This document shows, one piece after another, positions 54,913-63,987 of a DNA stretch of 64,000 bases (within the stretch, counting starts at the first letter, position 1; each line of letters starts with the position of its first letter). Both the position numbers and the translations under genes were made by a program. The DNA is taken from positions 103,520-167,519 of the forward strand of contig JAATWA010000004.1 of assembly GCA_013361095.1 (NCBI GenBank), read 5' to 3'. This stretch comes from Pseudanabaena biceps. Its GTDB lineage: Bacteria; Cyanobacteriota; Cyanobacteriia; Pseudanabaenales; Pseudanabaenaceae. The notes under the pieces were generated by a model, which was given only the letters and a program-made list of their open reading frames with translations, had not been told where the DNA came from and ran no database searches.

Positions 54913-55605
54913 CTAGGCACTAGCAAGCAGACTGAGCTGTTCCAGCAGTTCCTTCGCGGCTGGCGCAGAAGATGCGGGATTTTGCCCAGTAATTAGTAGT
55001 CCATCTTTGACAACATGAGGCTGCCAGTCAGCTACTTTTGAATAATTCCCACCATTCGTTCGGAGCATGTCTTCGACTAGAAACGGAACAATTTCAGTTA
55101 ATCCGGCTGCTTGCTCCTCGGTATTGGTAAAGCCTGTGACTGCCTTACCTTGGACGATGGGAGAGCCGTCGAGACCCTTAACATGACGGAGTACGCCGGG
55201 AGCATGACAAACAAGGGCGACTGGTTTACCTGCGGCTAGCATGAACTCGATAAGATCGATGGATGATTTGTCTTCAACTAGGTCCCAGAGCGGGCCATGA
55301 CCGCCAGGGTAAAATACAGCATCGAAATCGCCAGCGGCAACCTCACTTAATTTAAGTGTGTGTGCGAGTGCGGATTGGGTTGCGGAATCTGCCTTGAAGC
55401 GTTGCGTGTCTTTAGTCTGGGAATCTGGGGTATCGCTCTTAGGATCGAGTGGCGGCTGACCACCAAGCGGTGATACTAGGGTAACGATCGCACCTGTGTC
55501 TTTAAACGTGTAGTAGGGGGCGGCGAATTCTTCAAGCCAGAAACCAGTTTTTTTACCCGTATTACCAAACTTATCGTGCGAGGTTAGTACCATTAATATT
55601 TTCAT
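54913..55605 (-). CDS. DJ-1/PfpI family protein (class I glutamine amidotransferase-like)
   Basis: 230 residues from the ATG at 55605, which has AAAGGAGT four bases upstream; an upstream ATG at 55644 is less likely. It shows TSHDKFGNTGKKTGFWLEE, FYPGGHGPLWDL and PVALVCHAPGVLRHV, with the nucleophilic Cys in VCHAPG. The layout is that of Hsp31-like glyoxalase III/chaperone proteins. A role in detoxifying reactive aldehydes would fit the adjacent dehydrogenase, but this is inference. Confidence 0.9.
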   Translation of the reverse strand: MKILMVLTSHDKFGNTGKKTGFWLEEFAAPYYTFKDTGAIVTLVSPLGGQPPLDPKSDTPDSQTKDTQRFKADSATQSALAHTLKLSEVAAGDFDAVFYPGGHGPLWDLVEDKSSIDLIEFMLAAGKPVALVCHAPGVLRHVKGLDGSPIVQGKAVTGFTNTEEQAAGLTEIVPFLVEDMLRTNGGNYSKVADWQPHVVKDGLLITGQNPASSAPAAKELLEQLSLLASA

Positions 55606-55670
55606 TTTGACTCCTTTAATTACTTTGATTTTTCCAACTAACATGAATTCGACGATCGCTGGGAATAGCG

Positions 55671-57242
55671 CTATTTAAATGCCTTGACTAAAGCTTCAAA
55701 CTGCACTAGCAGAGACTTGTCGTGAGGTGTAACGGGTGGAATCTGGCGATCGATATCTAGAAATTCATAAACTGCCATTTGTGCTGCTCGTACTGAATAC
55801 TCAACAGTGAAAACGACATCATCGGGAATCTCCACAAACTGACTAATCAAGGCAAGGTTCTTAGAGCTACGGGGGATCGGCAATGGTCGATCTGTAGATA
55901 AGCGTGGCATAAACATACTAGTAATATATGGCATTCGACAAGGAATACAGTTTGCAGTTCCTAGGCTATCTAAATCGAATCGCAGATGACCGCATAGTTC
56001 GCGCAGAATCTCCTCGCCATTACATTCATCCATCGGTTTCGGTACAAAGTTGCCAACGCGATCGGGAAAAAGTCCATATCCCCAAAAAACTTGCACATCT
56101 TTGGGCTGATTTATAAAGTGGGGCTGATAGGCAAGTACGATTGACATCAGCCAGTTTGAGTCTTTAAAAGTGATCAGCCCACCAGTTCCTGCTTGATTGT
56201 CGCTAAAATTAGCAACCAGATCGAAGAATTTGGAGTTCTTCAGCGTAACCGTAAAAGACTCCCATACGGATTCAGCAATGCAACTATTAAAGGCAGCAGG
56301 ATTACCAAAATCTAGGTTCTCCGCAGCCAGCTTTTCCCATAAGCTCCAACTGGTGCAGTCTTTCTTCGTTAGCTTTTTAGGGGCGATCGCCATCGAACCC
56401 AAACTTGAGGCATCGGTCATCGATCCATTCTGTAGGAATACTAGATCGCCACTTTCAACTGCGATCGCTTTACTTTCTTCCCTCTGCTGATAATGAATGC
56501 CTGTAACGATTACCTTACCTTCTGAATTAGTACTAACAAGATCTGTTACCTTGCAATCTAGCTCAAAGCGAACATTTTGGGCTGCGAGCCAACTCTGCAA
56601 CGGCAGAATTAGTGAATCATACTGATTGTAGATAGTGCGTTTAACCCCAGCAAGAGTTTCAATTCTGGTGAATTCGAGCATGAAGCGATGCAAGTAACGC
56701 TTGAATTCAACGGCACTATGCCATGGTTGGAAGGCAAATGTAGTTACCCACATAAACCAAAATTCCGTCTCAAAAAATTCTGGAGAAAGCCAATCAGTGA
56801 TACAACTTGCAGCTAATTCGGCTTCTGTAGCTTGGGTGAGCTTTAGCAATTCTTGACGATTTTGCATTGAAAAGCCCATGGAGCTAACAGGAACTTTTGC
56901 ACGACGATGATCCACAAGACGCGCCATCGAATTTGACTTGTGCTGTTCGTTAAACTCCATAGTTTCCTCATATACTGATTTATCTGGAGTATGCAGAGAA
57001 GGGATAGATTTAAAAAGATCCCATGTGCATTCATAATTATCAGTTGTCAACATTCGTCCTCCCCTCAGGGAATACCCATCAATGGAGTTGCCAGTTCCAT
57101 CCAGACTTCCACCCAGAAGAGTTTTTACTTCCAAGATCACAATATTTTCGCCAGAGATGCCACCATCTCGAATCATAAAAACTGCGGCTGCCAAGGAGCC
57201 AATCCCTCCACCCAAAAGATAAGCCCTAGATTTCTTTTTCAT
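55671..57242 (-). CDS. ohyA: Oleate hydratase
   Basis: A 523-residue FAD-containing fatty acid hydratase that adds water to the cis-9 double bond of oleic acid. The N-terminal dinucleotide fold is AYLLGGGIGSLAAAVFMIRD. Family hallmarks are LLGGSLDGTGN, SLRGGRMLTTDNYECTWDLF, FWFMWVTTFAFQPWHSAVEF, and a late QFVEIPDDVVFTVEYSVRAA. Full length. The enzyme is common in heterotrophs and less so in cyanobacteria, so transfer is possible. Its last 40 bases recur twice downstream (copies B and C). Confidence 0.94.
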   Translation of the reverse strand: MKKKSRAYLLGGGIGSLAAAVFMIRDGGISGENIVILEVKTLLGGSLDGTGNSIDGYSLRGGRMLTTDNYECTWDLFKSIPSLHTPDKSVYEETMEFNEQHKSNSMARLVDHRRAKVPVSSMGFSMQNRQELLKLTQATEAELAASCITDWLSPEFFETEFWFMWVTTFAFQPWHSAVEFKRYLHRFMLEFTRIETLAGVKRTIYNQYDSLILPLQSWLAAQNVRFELDCKVTDLVSTNSEGKVIVTGIHYQQREESKAIAVESGDLVFLQNGSMTDASSLGSMAIAPKKLTKKDCTSWSLWEKLAAENLDFGNPAAFNSCIAESVWESFTVTLKNSKFFDLVANFSDNQAGTGGLITFKDSNWLMSIVLAYQPHFINQPKDVQVFWGYGLFPDRVGNFVPKPMDECNGEEILRELCGHLRFDLDSLGTANCIPCRMPYITSMFMPRLSTDRPLPIPRSSKNLALISQFVEIPDDVVFTVEYSVRAAQMAVYEFLDIDRQIPPVTPHDKSLLVQFEALVKAFK

Positions 57243-57271
57243 ATCAATTCATTTCTCAAAAATTATTGAAT

Positions 57272-57574
57272 TTAAAGTACTTCTTCTTCTTTGTGAGTCT
57301 CAAACACACAATTTGCTTGAGGGTGGGCAATGCAAATCAACACATATCCTTTAGCTATTTGTTCTTCACTCAGATAACTCCCTTCAGACTGGTCTACCTT
57401 TCCTTCAATCATCTTCACTGTGCAAGTCGAACAAACGCCTTGCCGACAGGAGTAAGGTAGAGTCATTCCTTGTTCTTCGGCAGTTTCCAAGATATAGCGA
57501 TCTTCTGGTACTTCAACAGTTTGGTCGATCCCTTCGGCTTTGTTAAATAGTCTGACTTGATAAGAATTTGCCAT
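57272..57574 (-). CDS. Plant-type [2Fe-2S] ferredoxin
   Basis: 100 residues from ATG 57574, with GGAG nine bases upstream. Cluster cysteines lie in PYSCRQGVCSTCTVK and the fourth in YVLICIAHPQ, the standard C-x4-C-x2-C plus distal Cys. It begins MANSYQVRLFNKAEG. A longer reading to 57640 is not needed. It lies 29 bases upstream of the oleate hydratase gene on the same strand, so the two may be one transcript. Confidence 0.92.
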   Translation of the reverse strand: MANSYQVRLFNKAEGIDQTVEVPEDRYILETAEEQGMTLPYSCRQGVCSTCTVKMIEGKVDQSEGSYLSEEQIAKGYVLICIAHPQANCVFETHKEEEVL

Positions 57575-57738
57575 GGGATAAAATCTCCAATATTTAATTG
57601 ATGGAAAAAGTCTCGATTTAATACCTTGTTGGTACAGCAATTCTCATTATAAAAATTGGTTTTGTGATGAGAATTGCTGCTTGTTGGTATAGCTTCGCCC
57701 TTGGAGAGACAGTTACTGGCACTATCGTAGGTCGCAAT

Positions 57739-58413
57739 CTATTTATTATTTGCTTCATAAAATGTACGTGCCTGAGCTAATAGCTGGTCTTCGGTCATGT
57801 GTTGTTCATTGACCACAATCGCACCCACAACTTTTTGAGAAATATCTGGGTGATTTTGCTGGAGTTCATCTACCAGATAATCCATGGCACTACTAGCTCC
57901 AGTTGAGCTACCAAAGATCAAAATCTGTTCGGCATCTTTTAATGACTGGGCGATCGCTTCATAGAAAGACTTAAGTTCAGGTTGACCCTTAACATTATCA
58001 TTCAGATTGTGGAGATGACGGCGCGTACCGTCTGGGTCGTAGGGTATGACACTCTCTGGAACTGAATCTCGGAGTTCTGTTTTATAGATGCGAGCCTCGC
58101 GGTGATTAATTACAACTAGCAAATGGGTTCCATCCTCATTTGAGTCTGCCAGTTCAGGAATACTAGAGCGCTCAAGAAAGTGACGAATTTGCATCAATTC
58201 TTTAGTGTCAGATAGATCTTTATGCTTGGGAGGATGGAGGACTAGCACTTCGCCATGTCTTGTATATTTGAGATTGCCGTTATGCTCTTCAGTTACTTCA
58301 GCTAGGGCATCTAGCATTGACCGCACGTCATGCCATTGTAAATTATGGGCGATCGGATGCTGAAAGATCCCTTTGTAAGTGGTTTGGTGAATCTTGGACA
58401 TTGATATTTCCAT
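57739..58413 (-). CDS. Possible baeRF-type (eRF1-like) protein
   Basis: 224 residues, not firmly recognised. The C-terminal part (SLKDAEQILIFGSSTGASSA, then DELQQNHPDISQKVVGAIVV and DQLLAQARTFYE) resembles the third domain of bacterial archaeo-eukaryotic release-factor-like proteins. The middle HLLVVINHREARIYKTEL resembles their second domain, where an acid-base strand carries EARIY. The N-terminus (DVRSMLDALAEVTEEHNGNL) is unlike known release factors. Those proteins are suspected in ribosome rescue. An alternative is a host-attachment-type protein. Complete frame. Confidence 0.5.
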   Translation of the reverse strand: MEISMSKIHQTTYKGIFQHPIAHNLQWHDVRSMLDALAEVTEEHNGNLKYTRHGEVLVLHPPKHKDLSDTKELMQIRHFLERSSIPELADSNEDGTHLLVVINHREARIYKTELRDSVPESVIPYDPDGTRRHLHNLNDNVKGQPELKSFYEAIAQSLKDAEQILIFGSSTGASSAMDYLVDELQQNHPDISQKVVGAIVVNEQHMTEDQLLAQARTFYEANNK

Positions 58414-58469
58414 TGACTTTTCCTTGGGATTAATTTTTAGTTGAGGTTAATCTGTAACAATTTTTGCTT

Positions 58470-58577
58470 CTACGATGCTAGTTTTGTTCCACTAGTAGCT
58501 AACCGCATAGCAGTTGCTTCCCCTAATCGACTACTGACTCCTGTAATGATTACTACTTTGTTTTGAATCTCAGTCAT
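58470..58577 (-). pseudogene. Short-chain dehydrogenase, first 35 residues only
   Basis: The minus strand reads MTEIQNKVVIITGVSSRLGE then ATAMRLATSGTKLAS and stop. TGxxSxLGxAxA is the cofactor-binding start of an SDR enzyme, here with two Gly positions changed. No further SDR sequence follows. A fragment. Confidence 0.65.
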
Positions 58578-59085
58578 AGTTAATTCAGTCGCTTATACTT
58601 CTAAATTGTTACCGAATCACTGTGACAGCAATCTGTTTGATTTTATGAATGATTTACGTGAATTGCGTGACTAAGATACAAAGCGTAAGTATTGCTTGAT
58701 ATTTCTATCAAGAAGAGTTTCAACAAAATGTGCTGATTTTTGGGAGCGAGTAGTACGCTGATCTGAAAAACGCAAAAAGAGTATTTTTGTCAATGGGTTT
58801 TATTTCGACTCCGCGATCGCTGTCTGCAAGTAGGGGATCATGCAGTAAACGCACAAAAAACAATAAAATTTTTGCGGGGAAAGATACCAATTTTTGAGTT
58901 TAAATTGGTATCTTTAGTCAAGTATCTCTTGACTCTTAACGTTTCTGGGTATGGCTGAAGCGGTAGTCCAAGCATCGAAAGTTAGTAAAGTTAATTTACT
59001 TAAGAATAAGTCTTAATAATTCCCAAAAAATATGAAAATGGTAGGATTCAATAGTTCTTATTGTCTTAACGGTGTTTTTTGTCCA
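58578..59085. other. Non-coding region before the group II intron
   Basis: About 500 bases with no gene or clear RNA. It is AT-rich with one HIP1-like site near 58815. Its last bases (TTGTCCA, 59079-59085) form the 5' exon contact of the intron. Confidence 0.5.
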
Positions 59086-59679
59086 GTGCGATTCGTTTAG
59101 CTGAAATCAGCTCCTAATAAGAGATTGAGAGATAGCTAGCATGGTTCCCCTAGGAGTCATGACAACTTTATGTTGATGAAGGTGAGCATCTCCCTAGAGA
59201 ATGCAAGCCCTTCCCCAGAGAGTGTTCTGGTGAAAGCATATCCCCTACGGTAGCGACTAGCCATCAATCCGTAAAGCGGGGATAAAAGCTCTTAAACTGG
59301 AAGCCTAAGCCAGTGGCGAGCAAGCAAGCGCCCATGATGACGAACAGGAATCTCATCAAAAGACCGTAAAAACAAACCAGTGAAATCAGGCTGATACACT
59401 GGAGCCAAAAGGCAAAAGTCAGAGGTTGAATAGTTGGACAATATTCAACAACACTCCCATACCTTGACTCGGTTTAATTGAGACATCTAAAGGCGCAACC
59501 AATCAACATAAGGAACGAAGTAACCATACGTGCGTTCTGAAGCCAAAAGCTCCAGTAGGTGCTAACCATATACCATGTATGGCAGGATTCTGGAAAAAGC
59601 TAACGCCAAGTTGTAATGGCTTGGATATGCCCACTTCCAGACGATGATTTGAAGGGAAAAGCTACTAAGTAGAGTGTAA

Positions 59680-61459
59680 ATGTCTAATACATATCCAGTT
59701 GTAAAACTGAATAATGTGGAATGGAAAGATATCAATTGGCGTAAAGCTGAAAGGTATGTTTTTAAGCTCCAAAAGCGGATTTTCCGAGCGTCTAGTCATG
59801 GCAATTTTCAATTAGTCCGCAAGTTACAAAGAACACTGACCCGTTCCTACAATGCTCGTTTACTAGCGACCAGAAAGGTAACACAGGATAATTCAGGGAA
59901 GAAAACGGCTGGGATAGATGGAGTTAAATCCCTCTCACCTAATCAAAGGTTAATCCTAGCTCAAAGTTTTTCCCTAAAGCAAAAGCCACTACCTGCCAGA
60001 AGAATCTTGATTCCCAAGGCTGGCTAATGGCGAAAAGCGTCCTCTATCGATTCCTTGCATAAAGGACAGAGCCTGCCAAGCGTTAGTAAAATTGGTGCTG
60101 GAGCCAGAATGGGAGGCGAAGTTTGAGCCAAACAGTTTTGGCTTTAGAATCGGACGTTCAGCCCATGACGCTATCGAAGCAATATTTGACAGCATCAATA
60201 AAAAATCCAAGTGGGTTTTAGATGCTGACATTTCTAAATGCTTCGACATGATCAATCATGATTATCTGCTACAAAAGCTCAAAACATCACCAACTTTAGG
60301 ACGTGTCATTAAGGCATGGCTCAAGGCTGGATGGGTGTTTGAAGGTAATAAAGAGGATTCAGACTTTGGCACGCCACAAGGCTCTGTCATCTCTCCTCTG
60401 CTTGCCAATGTAGCACTTCACGGCATGGAAAATAGGATGACGCAACTAGCGAAATCCTTAAGAGGAAATAAATTTAAAAATCAAAGCAGCCTAACGTTTG
60501 TTAGATATGCCGATGATTTCGTTTGTCTTCATCCAGACAAAGAAGTAATAGATAAAGCTAAGGTCATTCTTCAAGAATGGCTCAAAGAAGTTGGGTTGGA
60601 AGTTAGTGATAGAAAGACTCGTGTGACTCATACCTCTAGTGGATTTGATTTCCTTGGATTCAATATCCGTCAGTACAAGGTGGGCAAACACAAGAGTGGT
60701 AAATCTAGAAATGGAAATCGCTTAGGTTTCAAAACACTAATCATGCCATCTAAGGACAAGACAAAGAAGCACTACGAGAAAATAGCGGATGTCATATCTA
60801 GCCATAGCTCAGCCCCACAAAAGGCATTAGTGTTAAGGCTGAATCCCATCATACGTGGATGGGCTAATTACTACTCTACTGGAGTCAGTAAAGCCACTTT
60901 CGCCAAGTTAGATCATCTAATTTGGCAGCGTATGACGAGATGGTGTAAGCGTCGTCACCATAACAAATCGGCTAAATGGGTCAATGCTAAATACTTTAGG
61001 ATTATCAATGGCAGAAGCTGGGTATTTAGTGATGGAATTTTCTCCCTCACATCCCATGCTGAAGTTCCCATTGTCAGACATACAAAGGTTAAAGGCAATA
61101 AATCTCCCTACGATGGGGATTTACCTTACTGGGCTGCTAGACTGGGGAAACATCCCCTACTGCCAGTTTCAGTTTCCAAACTCTTCAAGTCTCAGAATGG
61201 CAAGTGTAATCACTGCGGATTAACTTTCAGAGATGGAGATGTTTGGGAGATTGACCATATTATCCCTCGTTCCTTGGGCGGTGGTAATGGATATGCAAAC
61301 CTTCATCTTCTTCATCGTCATTGCCATGATACTAAAACTGCTTCTGATGGCAGTTTGCGGCGTACCGATGATAAAGGTCAAATCATTGAGGAGCCGAATG
61401 AAGCTAAAGTTTCAAGTTCGGTTCTGAAGACAAGTGGCTCTCGTGAGAGAGTCACTTAG
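59680..61459 (+). pseudogene. Group II intron reverse transcriptase/maturase/HNH, frameshifted
   Basis: The N-terminal frame (59680-60027) ends at PARRILIPKAG. Removing one GGCT from the tandem GGCTGGCT at 60018-60025 gives LIPKANGEKRPLSIPCIKDR and joins the frame that continues to 61459, for 591 residues. Domains: RT with YADD, maturase X (RLNPIIRGWANYYSTG) and HNH endonuclease (CNHCG and DHIIPRSLGGGNGYANLH). The last residues are read from domain V and VI sequence. Copy 1 keeps an open frame over its shared part but lacks this region. Confidence 0.9.
61391..61424 (+). ncRNA. Group II intron domain V
   Basis: A 34-base hairpin: GAGCCGAA pairs with TTCGGTTC, with a bulge, then an upper stem TGAA/TTCA closing a short loop. 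It contains the catalytic AGC triad in GAGCCG. The copy-1 equivalent is at 19614-19647 with identical sequence. Confidence 0.85.
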
Positions 61460-61553
61460 TTTAAACGTTACTACTTAATCCCCAAATAGACGCGATCAAT
61501 AGCACTACGCTAATCAGCGAAGGTAGGGTGGAGCGCCGTTTCATCATCTGAGA

Positions 61554-63250
61554 CTATCCTCCTGTAGGTTTTAAATAATCCAACAAGCGATCACCAGAAT
61601 CGGCTCTGACCAGTGCGACGACCACATCGGGGAGGGCAAACCAGCTTGGATAAATGAGGTAGCGCGGTTCCCAGCTAGGATAAAACTTTTCTTTGTAGGC
61701 GTGCAATCCCTGAAAGTTATAGAACTGGTTGAGGTGACTATAGAGATAGCGAACCGCTTTTTCTAGACGGGGCGATTGCTTACATCTGCCGATCCCAGAT
61801 AATGCCGACAAACCTAGGTTGAGACTATCATAGCCCTGCTTCTTACAGTGTTGAAAAAGGGAAACAAACAAAAAATCCATCGTGCCGTTTTCTACATTCT
61901 GCCGACGGCGCATCATGTCGATCGTGATCTCATTGAGCTGGTACTCAGGAATGACATTGGCAAACGCCGTCACTTGTCCGTCCGCGCTTCGCACCACCGC
62001 TATTTTACAGTCTTGCAAATAAGCCTCATCAAACCAGCCGAGAGGAAAACCTTTTCTCAGACCCTTGCATCATTTGGAGCCATTCATCACTGACGAATCT
62101 CAATTCCTTCAACAGGCTGTTAGCAATGGGTGGTGAATAAAACTCGATGCAATGCCCTGTCTTTATCATTTGTTAATTGAGGTTCGCAAGTTTTTTCCGG
62201 GCTTGCCCTCTAGTGTAAAGGGTGTGCAGATCCACAATCGACTCTTCACCAATTTGTAGTGCTTGCAATCCTAAAGATGCATAAAGTTCCAAGTCATCGG
62301 GCAAGGTTTGATAAAACGCTGGATACCAGTCATTTCGACCACAAAACTGCTGAAAGCCAACGATCGCTTCTTGCCGATCTTTAGACGGACCGATCGGGTC
62401 TCCCAAAGCAATCGCTCCCCGTCCTTTGGGGACATAGGCAATCACGCTTTGCCCAGAAGGACTGAAGTAATAGTGCTTATCGTCAAATAGAGTAAACCTT
62501 GCTAGGGATGACCTTCCATGCTGCTTAACAATCGCTTGAGCACGCTGGCGATCGCTTACAGTTATTCCCCGCGATAACACTGGACGCAGCAGCATCCGAA
62601 ACCCCATAGCTCATCGTCACCGCACCAATCATGTAAATTGAGTTAGCAAAAAATCTGCCAAATCTAGTTGTAGATTGCAACCCAGCATTATCTTCAGCAA
62701 AAAACATTGCCAATGTTTGCAGAATAGCTGAACCCAAATCAAAATTCACTGAATAGTGGCGATCCATGAGATAAAACCCAAGCGTGCCGTATGCCAACGT
62801 AAACAGTAGGGCGGCGATTACCCCCCGAATCCCCTGAGCTATTGAAGGGCGATCTGACTGCGCCGTGAACTGCTGTCGCATCAACAAAAGCTTAACCAGC
62901 AACACGCCTGACAGTATACTTTCCTCGTAATCCCATCCTTTGATTAAATTACTGATGATCGAAAGTATCAGTAAGGCGACCGTGAGCAACCAAGCAACCT
63001 GTTTTCGCCGTAGTAGATTTGCCGAAAGCACTAATAGCAAAAAACCAATCACAGCCGCAAACACATGAGCCCCCGCTCGCACTGGAAATGGGAATAAATC
63101 ATTCAGCCATCTGACTCGATTGTGCAGGCTGGGAGTCACGGCAGAGACAAGATTGACAATTCCCATCCCTGCGGTTAGTAAAGTGGCATTCCAAAGCCAG
63201 AATCGAGGGTGTGGCGATCGCGAATTATTACTGGGAATAGCTTGAATCAT
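61554..63250 (-). pseudogene. MprF-like phosphatidylglycerol lysyltransferase (DUF2156), broken
   Basis: Three pieces of one gene lie in order on the minus strand. 63250 down to about 62605 encodes some six membrane helices (FWLWNATLLTAGMGIVNLVS to NSIYMIGAVTMSYG). About 62605 to 62173 encodes the first half of the aminoacyl-transfer domain (KHYYFSPSGQSVIAYVPKGR, IALGDPIGP). 62018 to 61554 encodes the rest (FANVIPEYQLNEITIDMMRR, LNLGLSALSGIG). Lesions are one extra G in GGGG at 62602-62605, an in-frame TAA at 62173, and a shift near 62050. Such enzymes add lysine to membrane lipids. It is coupled to the esterase upstream. Confidence 0.82.
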
Positions 63251-63987
63251 TACATATCCGACTGATTAAACTGCCTACCCACATATTTTAGAGAATCCAC
63301 GAGATGTTTATGAAAGTAATTCCAACCAAAGTCTGCACCTGTCACTCCATGCCCTCCTGGAAAGGCATGAAACTCATTAGCAACGTTTAGACGATTTAAA
63401 GTTTGATGAAACTGCTGGGTCGATGCTAGCAAATCGGTATCGCTTAGACCTGCGTCTAGGTATGCACGAATTATCTGAAGCTGAGCTGTAGAAAATTGCT
63501 GAATAAAATGATTAGGGCTATTTGCATCGCCGCTGTTATCGGTGAAATAACCGCTGTGGCTAAAAAAAGTGTGGAAATTATTGAAGTGGCGTAGCCCAAT
63601 ATTGTAAGCACCCCATCCTCCAGAGGATACACCGCCTATTGCCCAAAACTTGGGATCATTCATCGTCCTGTAGCGAGATTTAATGATCTGCGGCAGTTCA
63701 GAACCAATCAGCGTTCCCACTTTCCCATTCGGACCATCAAAATACTGGGAGTCCCAAATGGGGCTAGATCCCCGATTGTCATTACCGTCTGGGCTGATAA
63801 GAATAACAGGGGGTAGTTGCCCTGTGCGATAAAGCTGATCCAAAATTAAGGTGAGACCATATTTGTCATAAAAGGCTCGCTCATTATCATGTCCGCCATG
63901 CAGCAGAAAAATTACGGGATAGCGTTGCTGAGGATGCTTTTCGTAGTTTGGTGGTAATATTACCCCATACTTCCGTGATGTGCCCAT
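63250..63987 (-). CDS. Esterase, alpha/beta-hydrolase (esterase D type), possibly 5'-incomplete
   Basis: At least 245 residues. It has KYGVILPPNYEKHPQQRYPV, the oxyanion-region FLLHGGHDNE, the nucleophile elbow GGVSSGGWGAYNIGL (G-x-S-x-G type, Ser about residue 118) and the catalytic His in FPGGHGVTGADFGW. The ATG at 63987 lies 13 bases from the window edge and the frame is open to that edge. Relatives have residues before GTSRKYGV, so the true start may be outside. Its stop overlaps the first ATG of the mprF-like gene (TAATG), implying an operon. Confidence 0.85.
   Translation of the reverse strand: MGTSRKYGVILPPNYEKHPQQRYPVIFLLHGGHDNERAFYDKYGLTLILDQLYRTGQLPPVILISPDGNDNRGSSPIWDSQYFDGPNGKVGTLIGSELPQIIKSRYRTMNDPKFWAIGGVSSGGWGAYNIGLRHFNNFHTFFSHSGYFTDNSGDANSPNHFIQQFSTAQLQIIRAYLDAGLSDTDLLASTQQFHQTLNRLNVANEFHAFPGGHGVTGADFGWNYFHKHLVDSLKYVGRQFNQSDM

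Larger units (their letters stand above)
59086..61474 (+). mobile_element. Group II intron (copy 2), almost complete
   Basis: About 2389 bases. The 5' end GTGCGATTCG fits the GUGYG consensus. An exon-binding loop UGGACAA (59435-59441), closed by GUUGAAU/AUUCAAC, is fully complementary to the seven bases before the splice site. Domain IV carries a reverse transcriptase/maturase gene. Domain V (61391-61424) and a domain VI stem follow, and the 3' end is at TTACTAC (61474), where similarity to copy 1 stops. The RNA looks intact; the protein gene has a 4-base duplication. Confidence 0.88.

Noticed and set aside
59079..59445. EBS2/IBS2 pairing for the intron
   Set aside because: A possible ACCGT/ACGGT match exists but lies five bases too far upstream of IBS1; too short to claim.
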